64,000 nucleotides of DNA, taken from the NCBI RefSeq assembly GCF_001591545.1, contig NZ_BCVC01000004.1, positions 1 to 64,000 of the forward strand, read 5' to 3'. Positions within the stretch are counted from its first letter, which is position 1; each line of letters opens with the position of its first letter. Positions 46,349-54,408 of this stretch are shown here, in pieces. The DNA is from Lederbergia lenta NBRC 16444 (GTDB lineage: Bacteria > Bacillota > Bacilli > Bacillales > Bacillaceae_C). The notes under the pieces are model-generated. The model did not search any database. It was not told the DNA's origin and saw nothing but the letters and a program-made list of their open reading frames with translations. A program made the position numbers and the translations under genes.

Positions 46349-47062
46349 TTGTTTAAACTAATTGTCAATGCAGATGACTTTGGTTTTTCCAATGGGGTTA
46401 ATTATGGGATTATCGATGCACACAGATATGGTATCGTTAACTCAACCACCATGATGGTCAATACACCAGGCACAGCTCATGCTGTTGGGCTGGCAAAACA
46501 AAACCCGAGCTTATCTGTTGGTATTCATTTAGCTTTAACATTCGGTAAGCCAGTCCGCACAGATGTACCTACACTTGTAAATGAGCATGGTAATTTCCGA
46601 ATCGATAAGATTGTAGAAAACAATAAGAATGTATCTTTAGAGGAAGTCGAGCGTGAGTGGGAAGCGCAAATTGAGAAGTTTCTTTCCTTCGGGTTAACGC
46701 CATCTCATTTTGATAGCCATCACCATATTCATGGTTGGGCATTCCTTGCTCCAGTTGTAAGGAGGCTTGCTGAAAAATATTCGCTTCCTGTTCGAAATGT
46801 ATTTTCCGCAAATCCAGAAAATATTCCAACATTAACAGATGTATTTCTAGATGGGTTTTACGATGAAAATGTAACAGAACAATATTTCCACCATATTACA
46901 GAAGGGCTTTCTGCTGAAAAAACGATTGAAGTGATGTGTCATCCAGCTTATATTGATACCTTTTTAACGTCAAACTCCACTTATTGTCAAAAGCGTTTAA
47001 CAGAACTAGATATTTTAATGAACACAAGATTACCAGATGCTCTTTCTTTAATAGAAAAATAA
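46349..47062 (+). CDS. chbG: ChbG/YdjC-family carbohydrate deacetylase
   Basis: A 237-residue metal-dependent deacetylase. Metal ligands are seen in IVNADDFGFS and HFDSHHHIHG, with MCHPAYID near the end. E. coli ChbG removes one acetyl group from chitobiose-6-phosphate, which is required for cleavage by ChbF. The TTG at 46349 is chosen because AAGGAG lies 8 nt before it and the resulting N terminus matches the family; an ATG 18 nt upstream overlaps that site. Its place next to the PTS and GH4 genes points to N,N'-diacetylchitobiose use. Confidence 0.88.
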   Translation: MFKLIVNADDFGFSNGVNYGIIDAHRYGIVNSTTMMVNTPGTAHAVGLAKQNPSLSVGIHLALTFGKPVRTDVPTLVNEHGNFRIDKIVENNKNVSLEEVEREWEAQIEKFLSFGLTPSHFDSHHHIHGWAFLAPVVRRLAEKYSLPVRNVFSANPENIPTLTDVFLDGFYDENVTEQYFHHITEGLSAEKTIEVMCHPAYIDTFLTSNSTYCQKRLTELDILMNTRLPDALSLIEK

Positions 47063-47084
47063 AGAAGGTTGCTAAATCTTGATA

Positions 47085-47126
47085 GCCCAATTCCGACTAA
47101 ATATTAGTTGAAATTGGGCCTTTTTT
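47085..47126. terminator. Terminator between chbG and the YihY gene
   Basis: GCCCAATT pairs with AATTGGGC across a 19-nt loop with secondary pairing (ACTAA/TTAGT), followed by TTTTTT. The stem overlaps the stop codon of the converging yihY-like gene. Confidence 0.8.
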
Positions 47127-47922
47127 CTATATATGCTGCGTTGATTAAACCTCCTGTAAGCAGGACAGCGGCAGTAAGATAAAACCAACTCATCAAAACG
47201 ACAATACTTCCGAGCTGTCCATATAGTTGTGAATAATCAGCAAAGGACACATAATATGAAAAACCAACAGAAACGGCTTGCCATCCAGCTGTAGCAAATA
47301 GTGCACCAGGAATGACAGATAGAAAATGAATCTTTGTACTCGGAACATATTTGTATAACAAATTAAAAAAAAGAAACAGGTAAATACTGCTAATTGCCCA
47401 TTTGGCAATGGTCCACCAATGAAAAGATCCAGGAAGTAAATGTCTATAATCATAAACAAAAATACGGGCTATTTCTTCAATAATAGGGATAAACAGAGAT
47501 ATGGCTAAAGTAGCCATAAGTACGGCAGTTAATAGCATATCTTTTAAAAGTACGATAAAAAATCGATCATTTCTAGTGATTTGATAGGCATCATTCATCG
47601 CTCTTACAAGCGACTGAACGGCCATAGATGCAATCCAGAACGTTGCGATGAAACTAAAAGAAAGAAGTTTTGTCCGTTGTTGATCAAGAATACTAATCAA
47701 ATTACTTTTAATCAATTGATAGCTGCCCTTAGGAGCAAATGGCTCGATCACAGTCAGTACATCGCCAGAGTAAATCGGCAAATAACTTAATAAGGAAACG
47801 ACAAAAATAAGCAAAGGGAAAATGGCCAACATAAAAAAGTAAGCCATTTGAGCGGATTGATCGTGAAAGCGGTCAGTAAAAAAACGTTTCATTACAGAAA
47901 AAATGATATCCATAAAATTCAC
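47104..47922 (-). CDS. YihY/BrkB-family membrane protein (YfkH-like)
   Basis: A 272-residue membrane protein with six predicted helices of the YihY/virulence factor BrkB family. SAQMAYFFMLAIFPLLIFV near the N terminus and YVSFADYSQLYGQLGSIVVL near the C terminus are the family signatures. The function is unknown; older ribonuclease BN names are erroneous. The start is GTG at 47922, with an ATG 9 nt inside as alternative. Confidence 0.87.
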   Translation of the reverse strand: MNFMDIIFSVMKRFFTDRFHDQSAQMAYFFMLAIFPLLIFVVSLLSYLPIYSGDVLTVIEPFAPKGSYQLIKSNLISILDQQRTKLLSFSFIATFWIASMAVQSLVRAMNDAYQITRNDRFFIVLLKDMLLTAVLMATLAISLFIPIIEEIARIFVYDYRHLLPGSFHWWTIAKWAISSIYLFLFFNLLYKYVPSTKIHFLSVIPGALFATAGWQAVSVGFSYYVSFADYSQLYGQLGSIVVLMSWFYLTAAVLLTGGLINAAYIEKRPNFN

Positions 47923-48068
47923 TCATTTCCCTTAAAGCATTAGACATTATTATATTGTCCTAAAATGTTATAAATTAAAATAACATATGGTAATGGAGTG
48001 ATTCATTAATTTAGAAATAAGTCATTTGTGAATGGCAGTTAGCAAATAAATACGAAGCGTTATAGGTG

Positions 48069-48108
48069 ATTATTTACACTAGTAGCAGAGGCTACTAGTG
48101 TAAATAAT
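48069..48108. repeat. Perfect 18-bp inverted repeat
   Basis: ATTATTTACACTAGTAGC and its exact complement are separated by AGAG. There is no T-run, so it is a weak terminator candidate. It lies in a 475-bp stretch without a gene (47923-48397). Confidence 0.7.
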
Positions 48109-48184
48109 GTAATTAAGTTAAATGATGAATTGGATTGCAAATTTTCAACCTCAGCCGTGCAAATATAAGACCTTCGAAAATAAT

Positions 48185-48230
48185 CCCTCGCAGGTTCGAA
48201 AAATGCCAATTTTTACGAACTTGCGAGGGG
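48185..48230. repeat. Near-perfect 14-bp inverted repeat
   Basis: CCCTCGCAGGTTCG and CGAACTTGCGAGGG differ from perfect pairing at one position and enclose about 18 nt. It immediately precedes the 21-bp repeat array. Confidence 0.6.
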
Positions 48231-48249
48231 AAATAAGAAGATTTCAGTG

Positions 48250-48375
48250 CTTACTGTCCATCGCAGACCTTATACTAGCCGTCATGAACCACTTATTGTC
48301 CATCGTGAATAAAATACTGTCTGTTGGTAAGTATTTATTGTCCGTGGGGGATCATTTACCGTCGAAGAACATATT
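48250..48375 (+). repeat. Degenerate tandem array of 21-bp units (array 2)
   Basis: Six units of exactly 21 bp start at 48250, 48271, 48292, 48313, 48334 and 48355. The core is TTAYTGTCCRT; units 1 and 3 share CTTAYTGTCCATCG. Read in one frame, the array gives a heptad of the form LLSIxxx, but without a ribosome site. It is related to array 1 at 13313-13417 in the same orientation. Confidence 0.75.
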
Positions 48376-48397
48376 GCTGGTGATCATGTAAATAAAA

Positions 48398-49375
48398 TTA
48401 ATGTACACGTAATACTATTTTTCCCGCATTATTGTTTTGCTCCATATGTGTATGGGCTTCATTTACTTTATTCCAATCCCAAGTAGAATCAATGACGGGT
48501 TTTAATGCGCCGGCTGCAAATTTAGGAAGCGCAAAATCACCGAATGCACTTGTCAAGGTGACCTTTTGTTCGGCAGACTGGGAACGAAGGGCAGAACCGA
48601 TTACTTGAATCCTTTTAAAGAGTAATTCTCCGAGGTCTACACCGTCCAACTTTGAACCACCCATCACACCGATGAGAATTAGTTTTCCATCTCTTGAGAG
48701 AGAATCAATATTTTGCTGCCAATATGGGGCACCAATGAAGTCAAGTATCAGATGAACGCCTTTACCCTCCGTGATCTCTTTTATCTTAGGTGAAAAGGAG
48801 CCCGCTTTATAATCAATCGCATATTTTGCGCCCAGGGAGAGGCAGAGCTCTCTTTTTTTCTCTGATCCCGCGGTTACGATTACTCTTGCACCAGTTTCTC
48901 TTGCTAGCTGAATGGCTGCAGTACCAACTCCGCTAGCCCCAGCATGTATAAGTACAGTTTCATCTTTCTTTAACTGGCCAAGCCAAAACAAATTTAAATA
49001 GGCAGTCAAGAAAACTTCAGGTATAGCCGCCGCTTCTTCATAAGTTATATGATCAGGGATTGGCATGGCCATACTTGCTGGAATGGTAACATGTTCAGCA
49101 TACCCTCCTCCTGGAAGAAGTGCGAATACACGATCGCCAACATTCCAACCCTGTACATTTTCGCCAACAACCTCAATGACTCCACTCATTTCAAGTCCTA
49201 AAATGGGAGAGGCTCCTTTGGGAGGTGGATAAAGGCCGCGCTTTTGTAGAAGATCCGCCCGGTTTAATGCTGTTGCCTTCACTTTGACAAGAAGATCATT
49301 TGCTGAAATTGAAGGCATATCAGCTTGACCTAAATACAAATTTTTACTATTTTCGTCTACAAGAATTGCTTTCAT
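48398..49375 (-). CDS. NAD(P)H-quinone oxidoreductase, PIG3-type MDR family
   Basis: A 325-residue zinc-free medium-chain reductase. The N-terminal domain has ALNRADLLQKRGLYPPP and ILGLEMSGVIEVVG, and the nucleotide-binding motif is HAGASGVGTAAIQLA. The pattern is that of quinone oxidoreductases related to human TP53I3/PIG3. It would reduce quinones one or two electrons at a time with NADPH. AAGGAG precedes the start. It is monocistronic. Confidence 0.88.
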   Translation of the reverse strand: MKAILVDENSKNLYLGQADMPSISANDLLVKVKATALNRADLLQKRGLYPPPKGASPILGLEMSGVIEVVGENVQGWNVGDRVFALLPGGGYAEHVTIPASMAMPIPDHITYEEAAAIPEVFLTAYLNLFWLGQLKKDETVLIHAGASGVGTAAIQLARETGARVIVTAGSEKKRELCLSLGAKYAIDYKAGSFSPKIKEITEGKGVHLILDFIGAPYWQQNIDSLSRDGKLILIGVMGGSKLDGVDLGELLFKRIQVIGSALRSQSAEQKVTLTSAFGDFALPKFAAGALKPVIDSTWDWNKVNEAHTHMEQNNNAGKIVLRVH

Positions 49376-49498
49376 AAGATTCCACTCCTTTTCTAATGTG
49401 AAAATAAGTAATTTCTGTTATCGTATAAGAGAGAGATATTATAAACAATTAAAACAGCTTACGTTTAAAATGTGAGCTTTAACTAATGGGGTTAATAT

Positions 49499-50725
49499 AT
49501 GAATAGTAATTTGCACAGTCAGGGTAAACAAGTAGCAACTAATCAAGCATTGTTAATTATAGGTATCATATTTGTTGCCTTTAATTTACGGCCTGCGATT
49601 ACATCGGTTGGCCCATTGATTGGTTTGATTCGAACAGACTTACAACTTTCAAATGGTATAGCAGGTCTAATTACAACACTGCCCCTTCTTGCTTTTGCTG
49701 CATTATCATTTCTCGCTCCAAAAATTGGCCAGAAGCTAGGTAATGAACTTGCGATCCTAATGGGCCTTTTATTCTTAACAATCGGTATCATGTTACGCTC
49801 TGTGGGTATATCATCCATGCTTTTCACAGGTACAGCGATCGCTGGGGTTGGTATTGCCATTTGCAATGTTCTCCTTCCAGGAATTGTGAAGCAAAGATTC
49901 CCTAATAAGGTAGGCCTGATGACGGGTGTTTATACGGCGTCGCTCGGTGGCTTTGCAGCAATTGCATCTGGGATAAGCATCCCTTTAGCGGTTAATATGA
50001 AACTTGGGTGGGAAAATGCTCTTTTGACATGGGCTGGTTTGGCAGCTGTAGCTTTTATCATTTGGTTTCCACAAACACGTAAGTATAAACGTTCTAGAGA
50101 TATACAAGTTGATAAAAGTTTACCAGGTCATCAAAATTCTATGCTTCGATCAAAGCTTGCGTGGAATGTGACCTTTTTCATCGGTCTGCAATCTTTTTTA
50201 TTTTATTGTGTGATCGCTTGGCTTCCAGAGCTTCTTTTGTACAAAGGGTTAGATGATACAACTAGTGGTTGGATGTTGTCACTTTTGCAACTTTTTGGAT
50301 TGCCTATCTCATTTATCACACCTGTCCTAGCTGCAAAAATGAAGAATCAAAGAATGCTTGTCATTGCAATAGGAATAATATATATAACTGCGTTTCTTGG
50401 CCTCCTCATGGATGGCAGTGCGAGCATGACGCTTCTTTGGGTACTACTAATTGGCATAGCACAAGGTGCAGGTTTCAGCTTAGCTTTAACATTTTTTGTA
50501 TTAAGGACAGTTAGTAGCGATCAGGCATCTGCGTTATCGGGAATGGCTCAATCAATAGGCTATCTATTAGCAGCAATCGGCCCTATGTTTATCGGTATGC
50601 TGTTTGATCAAACACAATCATGGTCATTGCCGTTATTCACATTCATTGCTATCGCTGCGGCTATGCTTATAGCAGGTCTAGGTGCTGGCGCTGGATTAGT
50701 TAGTCAAACAAGAAGCGAATACTAA
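49499..50725 (+). CDS. MFS transporter of the CynX/NimT (YycB) family
   Basis: A 408-residue, 12-helix major facilitator. FNLRPAITSVGPLIGLIR at the N terminus and GIVKQRFPNKVGLMTGVYT in the middle are characteristic of the cyanate/2-nitroimidazole transporter family. The direction and substrate are unknown. The ribosome site is weak (TGGGG at 11 nt). A small coiled-coil gene follows 31 nt downstream. Confidence 0.85.
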   Translation: MNSNLHSQGKQVATNQALLIIGIIFVAFNLRPAITSVGPLIGLIRTDLQLSNGIAGLITTLPLLAFAALSFLAPKIGQKLGNELAILMGLLFLTIGIMLRSVGISSMLFTGTAIAGVGIAICNVLLPGIVKQRFPNKVGLMTGVYTASLGGFAAIASGISIPLAVNMKLGWENALLTWAGLAAVAFIIWFPQTRKYKRSRDIQVDKSLPGHQNSMLRSKLAWNVTFFIGLQSFLFYCVIAWLPELLLYKGLDDTTSGWMLSLLQLFGLPISFITPVLAAKMKNQRMLVIAIGIIYITAFLGLLMDGSASMTLLWVLLIGIAQGAGFSLALTFFVLRTVSSDQASALSGMAQSIGYLLAAIGPMFIGMLFDQTQSWSLPLFTFIAIAAAMLIAGLGAGAGLVSQTRSEY

Positions 50726-50756
50726 ATGTGCTACTATACTCATAGAGGTGATGACA

Positions 50757-50939
50757 TTGAATAAAAAGGAAATAGAATACAAGATTCTTGATTTGAAAAC
50801 AGATTACGTAAGACTTCAGCAAGATCTGGAAAAGCTTGAATATGTAAAAGGAAATCTACATCCATTGGAAAAACAGCTTGCGGAAATGGAAATAGAATTA
50901 CAAGAGTTGAATAAGTTATTGGGGGAAATAGAAAAGTAA
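50757..50939 (+). CDS. Small coiled-coil protein, SE1832 family
   Basis: A 60-residue protein that is almost entirely heptad helix (KILDLKTDYVRLQQDLEKLE, then QLAEMEIELQELNKLLGEIE). It resembles the short SE1832-type proteins widespread in Bacillales, which have no known function. The TTG at 50757 follows GAGGTG with 6-nt spacing; an ATG at 50751 and a GTG at 50748 are in frame but too close to the ribosome site. Confidence 0.7.
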   Translation: MNKKEIEYKILDLKTDYVRLQQDLEKLEYVKGNLHPLEKQLAEMEIELQELNKLLGEIEK

Positions 50940-50962
50940 TAGTAAAATAGTTGAAAATGGGA

Positions 50963-51004
50963 GTCGCCTATCTAACATGGAAAAGCAGATAGGCGGCTTT
51001 TTCT
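50963..51004 (+). terminator. Terminator of the CynX-like/SE1832 unit
   Basis: CGCCTATCT pairs with AGATAGGCG around a 13-nt loop, followed by GCTTTTTCTT. Confidence 0.82.
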
Positions 51005-51090
51005 TATCTTTATGCTTATTTAACGGAAAAGTAGATGGATTTTTTACTACTACAATTACAAAGTTGTCTTCCATCTAGCATTTAATGGCA

Positions 51091-51119
51091 TTGCTTTGTA
51101 AGTGATTTCATAATATGAT
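51091..51119 (+). promoter_or_regulatory. Promoter of the peptidoglycan-sugar salvage island (first unit)
   Basis: TTGCTT, a 17-nt spacer and TATGAT lie 89 nt before the kinase start. The sequence between contains AT-rich imperfect palindromes (around 51133-51170) that could be an operator, but no clear motif was recognised. Confidence 0.55.
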
Positions 51120-51207
51120 ACAACTAAAATATTATTTTGTCGCTATAATCATTATTATAAAATATAGTTTTATTTAATTTGACCCATAAGCAAAGGAGGT
51201 ACGAAAT

Positions 51208-52107
51208 ATGAACTATACGATTGGGATCGATGCTGGAGGAACAAAAACAACTGGATTGGTTTTGGATAATCAAAAAAATGTAGTGTTTCAAGTTGAAACA
51301 GGTTTTGGTAACCCGAATGTTCATTTTGAAAATGCATTGGCAAATGTATGGGAGGCAACTTCTGCTTGTCTTACAAGTGAGTTTGGATATGCCTGCAATA
51401 CGATTGTAGCCGGGGTCGCGGGCATTGAAGCAAGTGGAAATAAGGAAGGGTTTGCTACTTTTTTTAAACAGCATACAGATAAACAAGTTATTCTAGTAAA
51501 CGATGCAGTGCTTGCCTATCACGCTTTGCTTGCTGAGGCGGATGGCATTCTAACGATTGCTGGAACAGGTTCCATTTCTTATGGAAGAAATGGTGAAAAG
51601 GAGGGATACTCCGGTGGCTGGGGACATTTACTCGGTGATTCAGGCAGTTCTTATGATGTAGCGATAAAAGTTTGCAAGCAAATAACGAGAGAGTTTGATG
51701 AAGGTTTACCTTATTCATCATTATCACAAGCAGTAATGCGAAAGGTTGGTATGAAGGAAGCACCAGAGTTAAAGGGCTTCATATATCAAGCTTCCAAGGG
51801 AGACATTGCTTCTTTATCCTATCCTATTTTTCTAGAAGCCGAAGCTGGTGATGAAATTGCTAGAGGTTATTTTTATGAAGCTGGAAGGGACCTTGCAAAG
51901 CAAACTGTATGGCTTTATAAAAAGTTACAGATAGTTTCTCCAATAAAAATCGCTGTTAAAGGTTCCCTTCTAGAAAATAATACATACGTACAATCTCAAT
52001 TTAAATATGTACTTGAACAAAATATAGGAGAAGTGGAGGTTATTTTGAAAGATTTATCACCAGCAGTAGGGGCCATGTCTATTGCTTCTTTATATAAAAA
52101 AATGTAA
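51208..52107 (+). CDS. murK: BadF/BadG-type amino-sugar kinase, MurK-like (GlcNAc/MurNAc kinase)
   Basis: A 299-residue kinase of the acetate/sugar-kinase fold. The phosphate loop is GIDAGGTKT at the N terminus, followed by VNDAVLAYHALL, TIAGTGSISYG and GGWGHLLGDSGSSYDV. This is the N-acetylglucosamine kinase-like branch that includes MurK of Clostridium acetobutylicum, which phosphorylates MurNAc and GlcNAc. AAAGGAGG precedes the start. It heads the plus-strand island and is followed 12 nt later by AnmK, so it would feed MurQ with MurNAc-6-phosphate. Confidence 0.82.
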   Translation: MNYTIGIDAGGTKTTGLVLDNQKNVVFQVETGFGNPNVHFENALANVWEATSACLTSEFGYACNTIVAGVAGIEASGNKEGFATFFKQHTDKQVILVNDAVLAYHALLAEADGILTIAGTGSISYGRNGEKEGYSGGWGHLLGDSGSSYDVAIKVCKQITREFDEGLPYSSLSQAVMRKVGMKEAPELKGFIYQASKGDIASLSYPIFLEAEAGDEIARGYFYEAGRDLAKQTVWLYKKLQIVSPIKIAVKGSLLENNTYVQSQFKYVLEQNIGEVEVILKDLSPAVGAMSIASLYKKM

Positions 52108-52119
52108 GGGAGTGGAAGT

Positions 52120-53274
52120 GTGGAAAAGTTAGCTGTAGGTTTAATGTCGGGTACCTCTCTTGACGGGATTGATGCTGCGCTTGTGAAGATTTCTGGATAT
52201 GGAACAGATACAAAGGTACAACTTTTACATTTTGCAACTGTGCCAATTCCCACAGATACAGAGCGAGAAATCTTACAAATTATGGAATTAAAAAGTTCGA
52301 ATGTTGCTTTGATTTGCAGTTTGAATTTTAAACTAGGTGCTTTGTTTGCTAAAGCGGTTAAAACTGTGTGTATGCAAGCAGGTATACCGTTTGAGAAACT
52401 TAATTTTATTGCTTCGCACGGTCAAACTATTTTTCATTTGCCAAATCAATTGGAGAACTATATGAAATCGACATTGCAAATTGGCGAACCGGCTATTATC
52501 GCTTATGAAACAGGTGTAACTGTGGTTTCCAATTTTAGAACGATGGATATGGCTGCAGGAGGGGAAGGCGCTCCACTTGTTCCATATACAGATTATCTTC
52601 TCTATCGCAGTGAAGAAAAGGGAAGAGCGTTACAAAACGTAGGAGGTATTGGTAATGTGACAGTCTTGCCAAAAGGCGGATCATTAGAGGACATTATTGC
52701 ATTTGATACAGGGCCTGGAAACATGATTATCGATGCACTTTGTAAGCATTTTAAAGGAATCTCATACGATCATGATGGGGAATGGGCGGCAAAAGGAAGA
52801 ATTCATCAAGATATTGCCGAGTCTTGGTTACAACTAGCATTTTTTGAAGAGGTACCGCCTAAGTCAACTGGACGTGAATTATTCGGAGCGCATTATACAG
52901 AAAAATTGATTGAGACATATTCTTACTTATCGGCAAATGACTTAATAGCAACGGCCACATATTTTACGGCATTGTCTATTGCTAATGCTTATGAACGTTT
53001 TATTTTTCCTAAGACGCAAATAGATGAGCTAATTATTGGCGGTGGGGGAAGTCATAATAAGACATTATTGACGATGTTAAGAAAGCTTCTTCCAGATCTA
53101 ACTATTCTAACACAAGAGGATATTGGGTTTTCCTCAGATGCAAAAGAAGCAATCGCGTTTGCTATTTTAGCGAATGAAACATTAAATGGCCAACCTTCTA
53201 ATGCTCCTGAGGCAACTGGGGCAAGTAAACGAGTTATACTTGGTTCCATTACTTATCCAACAATAAGAAATTGA
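52120..53274 (+). CDS. anmK: Anhydro-N-acetylmuramic acid kinase
   Basis: AnmK cleaves and phosphorylates 1,6-anhydroMurNAc to MurNAc-6-phosphate. The 384-residue protein has the signature GLMSGTSLDGIDAAL at residues 7-21, FIASHGQTIFHLP, and NVGGIGNVTVLP with FDTGPGNMIID later. The start is GTG with AAGGGAGTGG upstream. Anhydro sugars arise from lytic transglycosylases; in a spore former the germination enzyme SleB is a plausible source. With MurK and MurQ it converges on GlcNAc-6-phosphate. Confidence 0.93.
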   Translation: MEKLAVGLMSGTSLDGIDAALVKISGYGTDTKVQLLHFATVPIPTDTEREILQIMELKSSNVALICSLNFKLGALFAKAVKTVCMQAGIPFEKLNFIASHGQTIFHLPNQLENYMKSTLQIGEPAIIAYETGVTVVSNFRTMDMAAGGEGAPLVPYTDYLLYRSEEKGRALQNVGGIGNVTVLPKGGSLEDIIAFDTGPGNMIIDALCKHFKGISYDHDGEWAAKGRIHQDIAESWLQLAFFEEVPPKSTGRELFGAHYTEKLIETYSYLSANDLIATATYFTALSIANAYERFIFPKTQIDELIIGGGGSHNKTLLTMLRKLLPDLTILTQEDIGFSSDAKEAIAFAILANETLNGQPSNAPEATGASKRVILGSITYPTIRN

Positions 53275-53314
53275 AATAAACAATCAAATATATTTAAAAA
53301 TTTTTGATTTTATA

Positions 53315-53343
53315 TTTCACTTAAAGGTATTTTTGTGTATAAT
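53315..53343 (+). promoter_or_regulatory. Internal promoter before the GNAT-murQ segment
   Basis: TTTCAC, a 17-nt spacer and TATAAT lie in the 121-nt gap after anmK. The perfect -10 box and the position suggest a second transcription start for GNAT, murQ, the serine hydrolase and the PIG-L gene. Confidence 0.6.
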
Positions 53344-53395
53344 ACGGATAGAAGTTAATTATCAGATTACTTATGAGGTGAAAGGAGGGTAATTT

Positions 53396-54355
53396 GTGCA
53401 AATTGTACCAATAGATATTCATAGAGTAGGAGAATTAGTAAAGATTTGGAATGAAGAGCTAGCAGAACAGTTTCCGATGAGAGAAACACTTTTTATTCAA
53501 AATAGCTTTCAGGACGAGAATGTATTTTTGCCAGGTTCGCTTATGGCACTGAATGCCCAAGGCGAGGTGGTTGGTTTCATTATAAGTAAGCGCTGGCAGG
53601 AAGCACTTGCAGTTAATATTGGTGCTCATTTTGGTTGGATACAGGTGTTACTAGTTCGTTCCGATAGTCGAAACCAAGGGATAGGTTCTATTTTATTAAA
53701 AAATGTTGAAAGCGCTTTAGAGGAAAGTGGAGTCACGGAAATATTAATAGGCAGAGACCCGTGGCATTACTTTCCTGGGATACCCGCTGAATATGAAGAA
53801 TGTGCAAAGTGGTTTGATCACAAAGGGTATGAAAATATAGGTAACGACTATGATTTAATCGCCAGCTATGATGAGTCAAGCGCTCCGATAAAACCTGAGA
53901 TTGATAGCGTAGAAGTAGTTTTGCTTACAATTGATGAAAAGGATGCCTTTTTACAATTTCTTCATCGCGTATTCCCAGGAAGATGGGAATATGAAGCCAT
54001 TCATTATTTCGAAAAAGGTGGAACAGGCCGAGAATTTGTTATTTTAAAAAAGGCGGGCGAAATCATCGGGTTTTGTAGGATCAATGATGATAAGTCACCC
54101 ATGATTGCTCAGAATGTCTATTGGGCACCACTCTTTGGTGAAACGCTTGGTGGAATTGGTCCACTTGGCATCGATCAAAAAGAACGTGGCAATGGCTATG
54201 GTTTAGCGGTTGTTCAAGCTGGTATTTATTTTTTGAGGGAACGGAATATCAAGCGAATTGCTATTGATTGGACTGGACTTATTGATTTTTATGGAAAAAT
54301 GAATTATAAGGTTTGGAAAGATTATTTAAAGTACCGAAAGAAAATAGGAAGTTAA
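53396..54355 (+). CDS. Two-domain GNAT acetyltransferase, putative GlmA-like
   Basis: A 319-residue protein with two GNAT domains. The first has the acetyl-CoA loop SRNQGIG (residues 91-97) after WIQVLLV. The second has ERGNGYG (263-269) after GPLGID. The start is GTG with AAAGGAGGG upstream. In C. acetobutylicum the glucosamine/glucosaminide N-acetyltransferase GlmA is encoded beside MurK and re-acetylates de-N-acetylated cell-wall sugars. The same neighbourhood here makes that role plausible; it is inference from context, since GNAT sequence alone does not give the substrate. Confidence 0.68.
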   Translation: MQIVPIDIHRVGELVKIWNEELAEQFPMRETLFIQNSFQDENVFLPGSLMALNAQGEVVGFIISKRWQEALAVNIGAHFGWIQVLLVRSDSRNQGIGSILLKNVESALEESGVTEILIGRDPWHYFPGIPAEYEECAKWFDHKGYENIGNDYDLIASYDESSAPIKPEIDSVEVVLLTIDEKDAFLQFLHRVFPGRWEYEAIHYFEKGGTGREFVILKKAGEIIGFCRINDDKSPMIAQNVYWAPLFGETLGGIGPLGIDQKERGNGYGLAVVQAGIYFLRERNIKRIAIDWTGLIDFYGKMNYKVWKDYLKYRKKIGS

Positions 54356-54408
54356 CGATAGAAATCAATGGTAAGACAAGACACCATGGAATAGGAAGGC
54401 GTGGAGAA

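Noticed and set aside
48190-48200. GGTTCGA-like T-loop sequence suggesting a tRNA
   Set aside because: It belongs to a long inverted repeat; no acceptor stem, D-arm or anticodon arm can be drawn around it.
48122-48391. Open frame of 89 codons with LLSIxxx heptads
   Set aside because: The heptads are the translation of the 21-bp repeat array. There is no ribosome site, the first half spans an inverted repeat, and the related array at 13313 is not open, so it is treated as non-coding repeat DNA.
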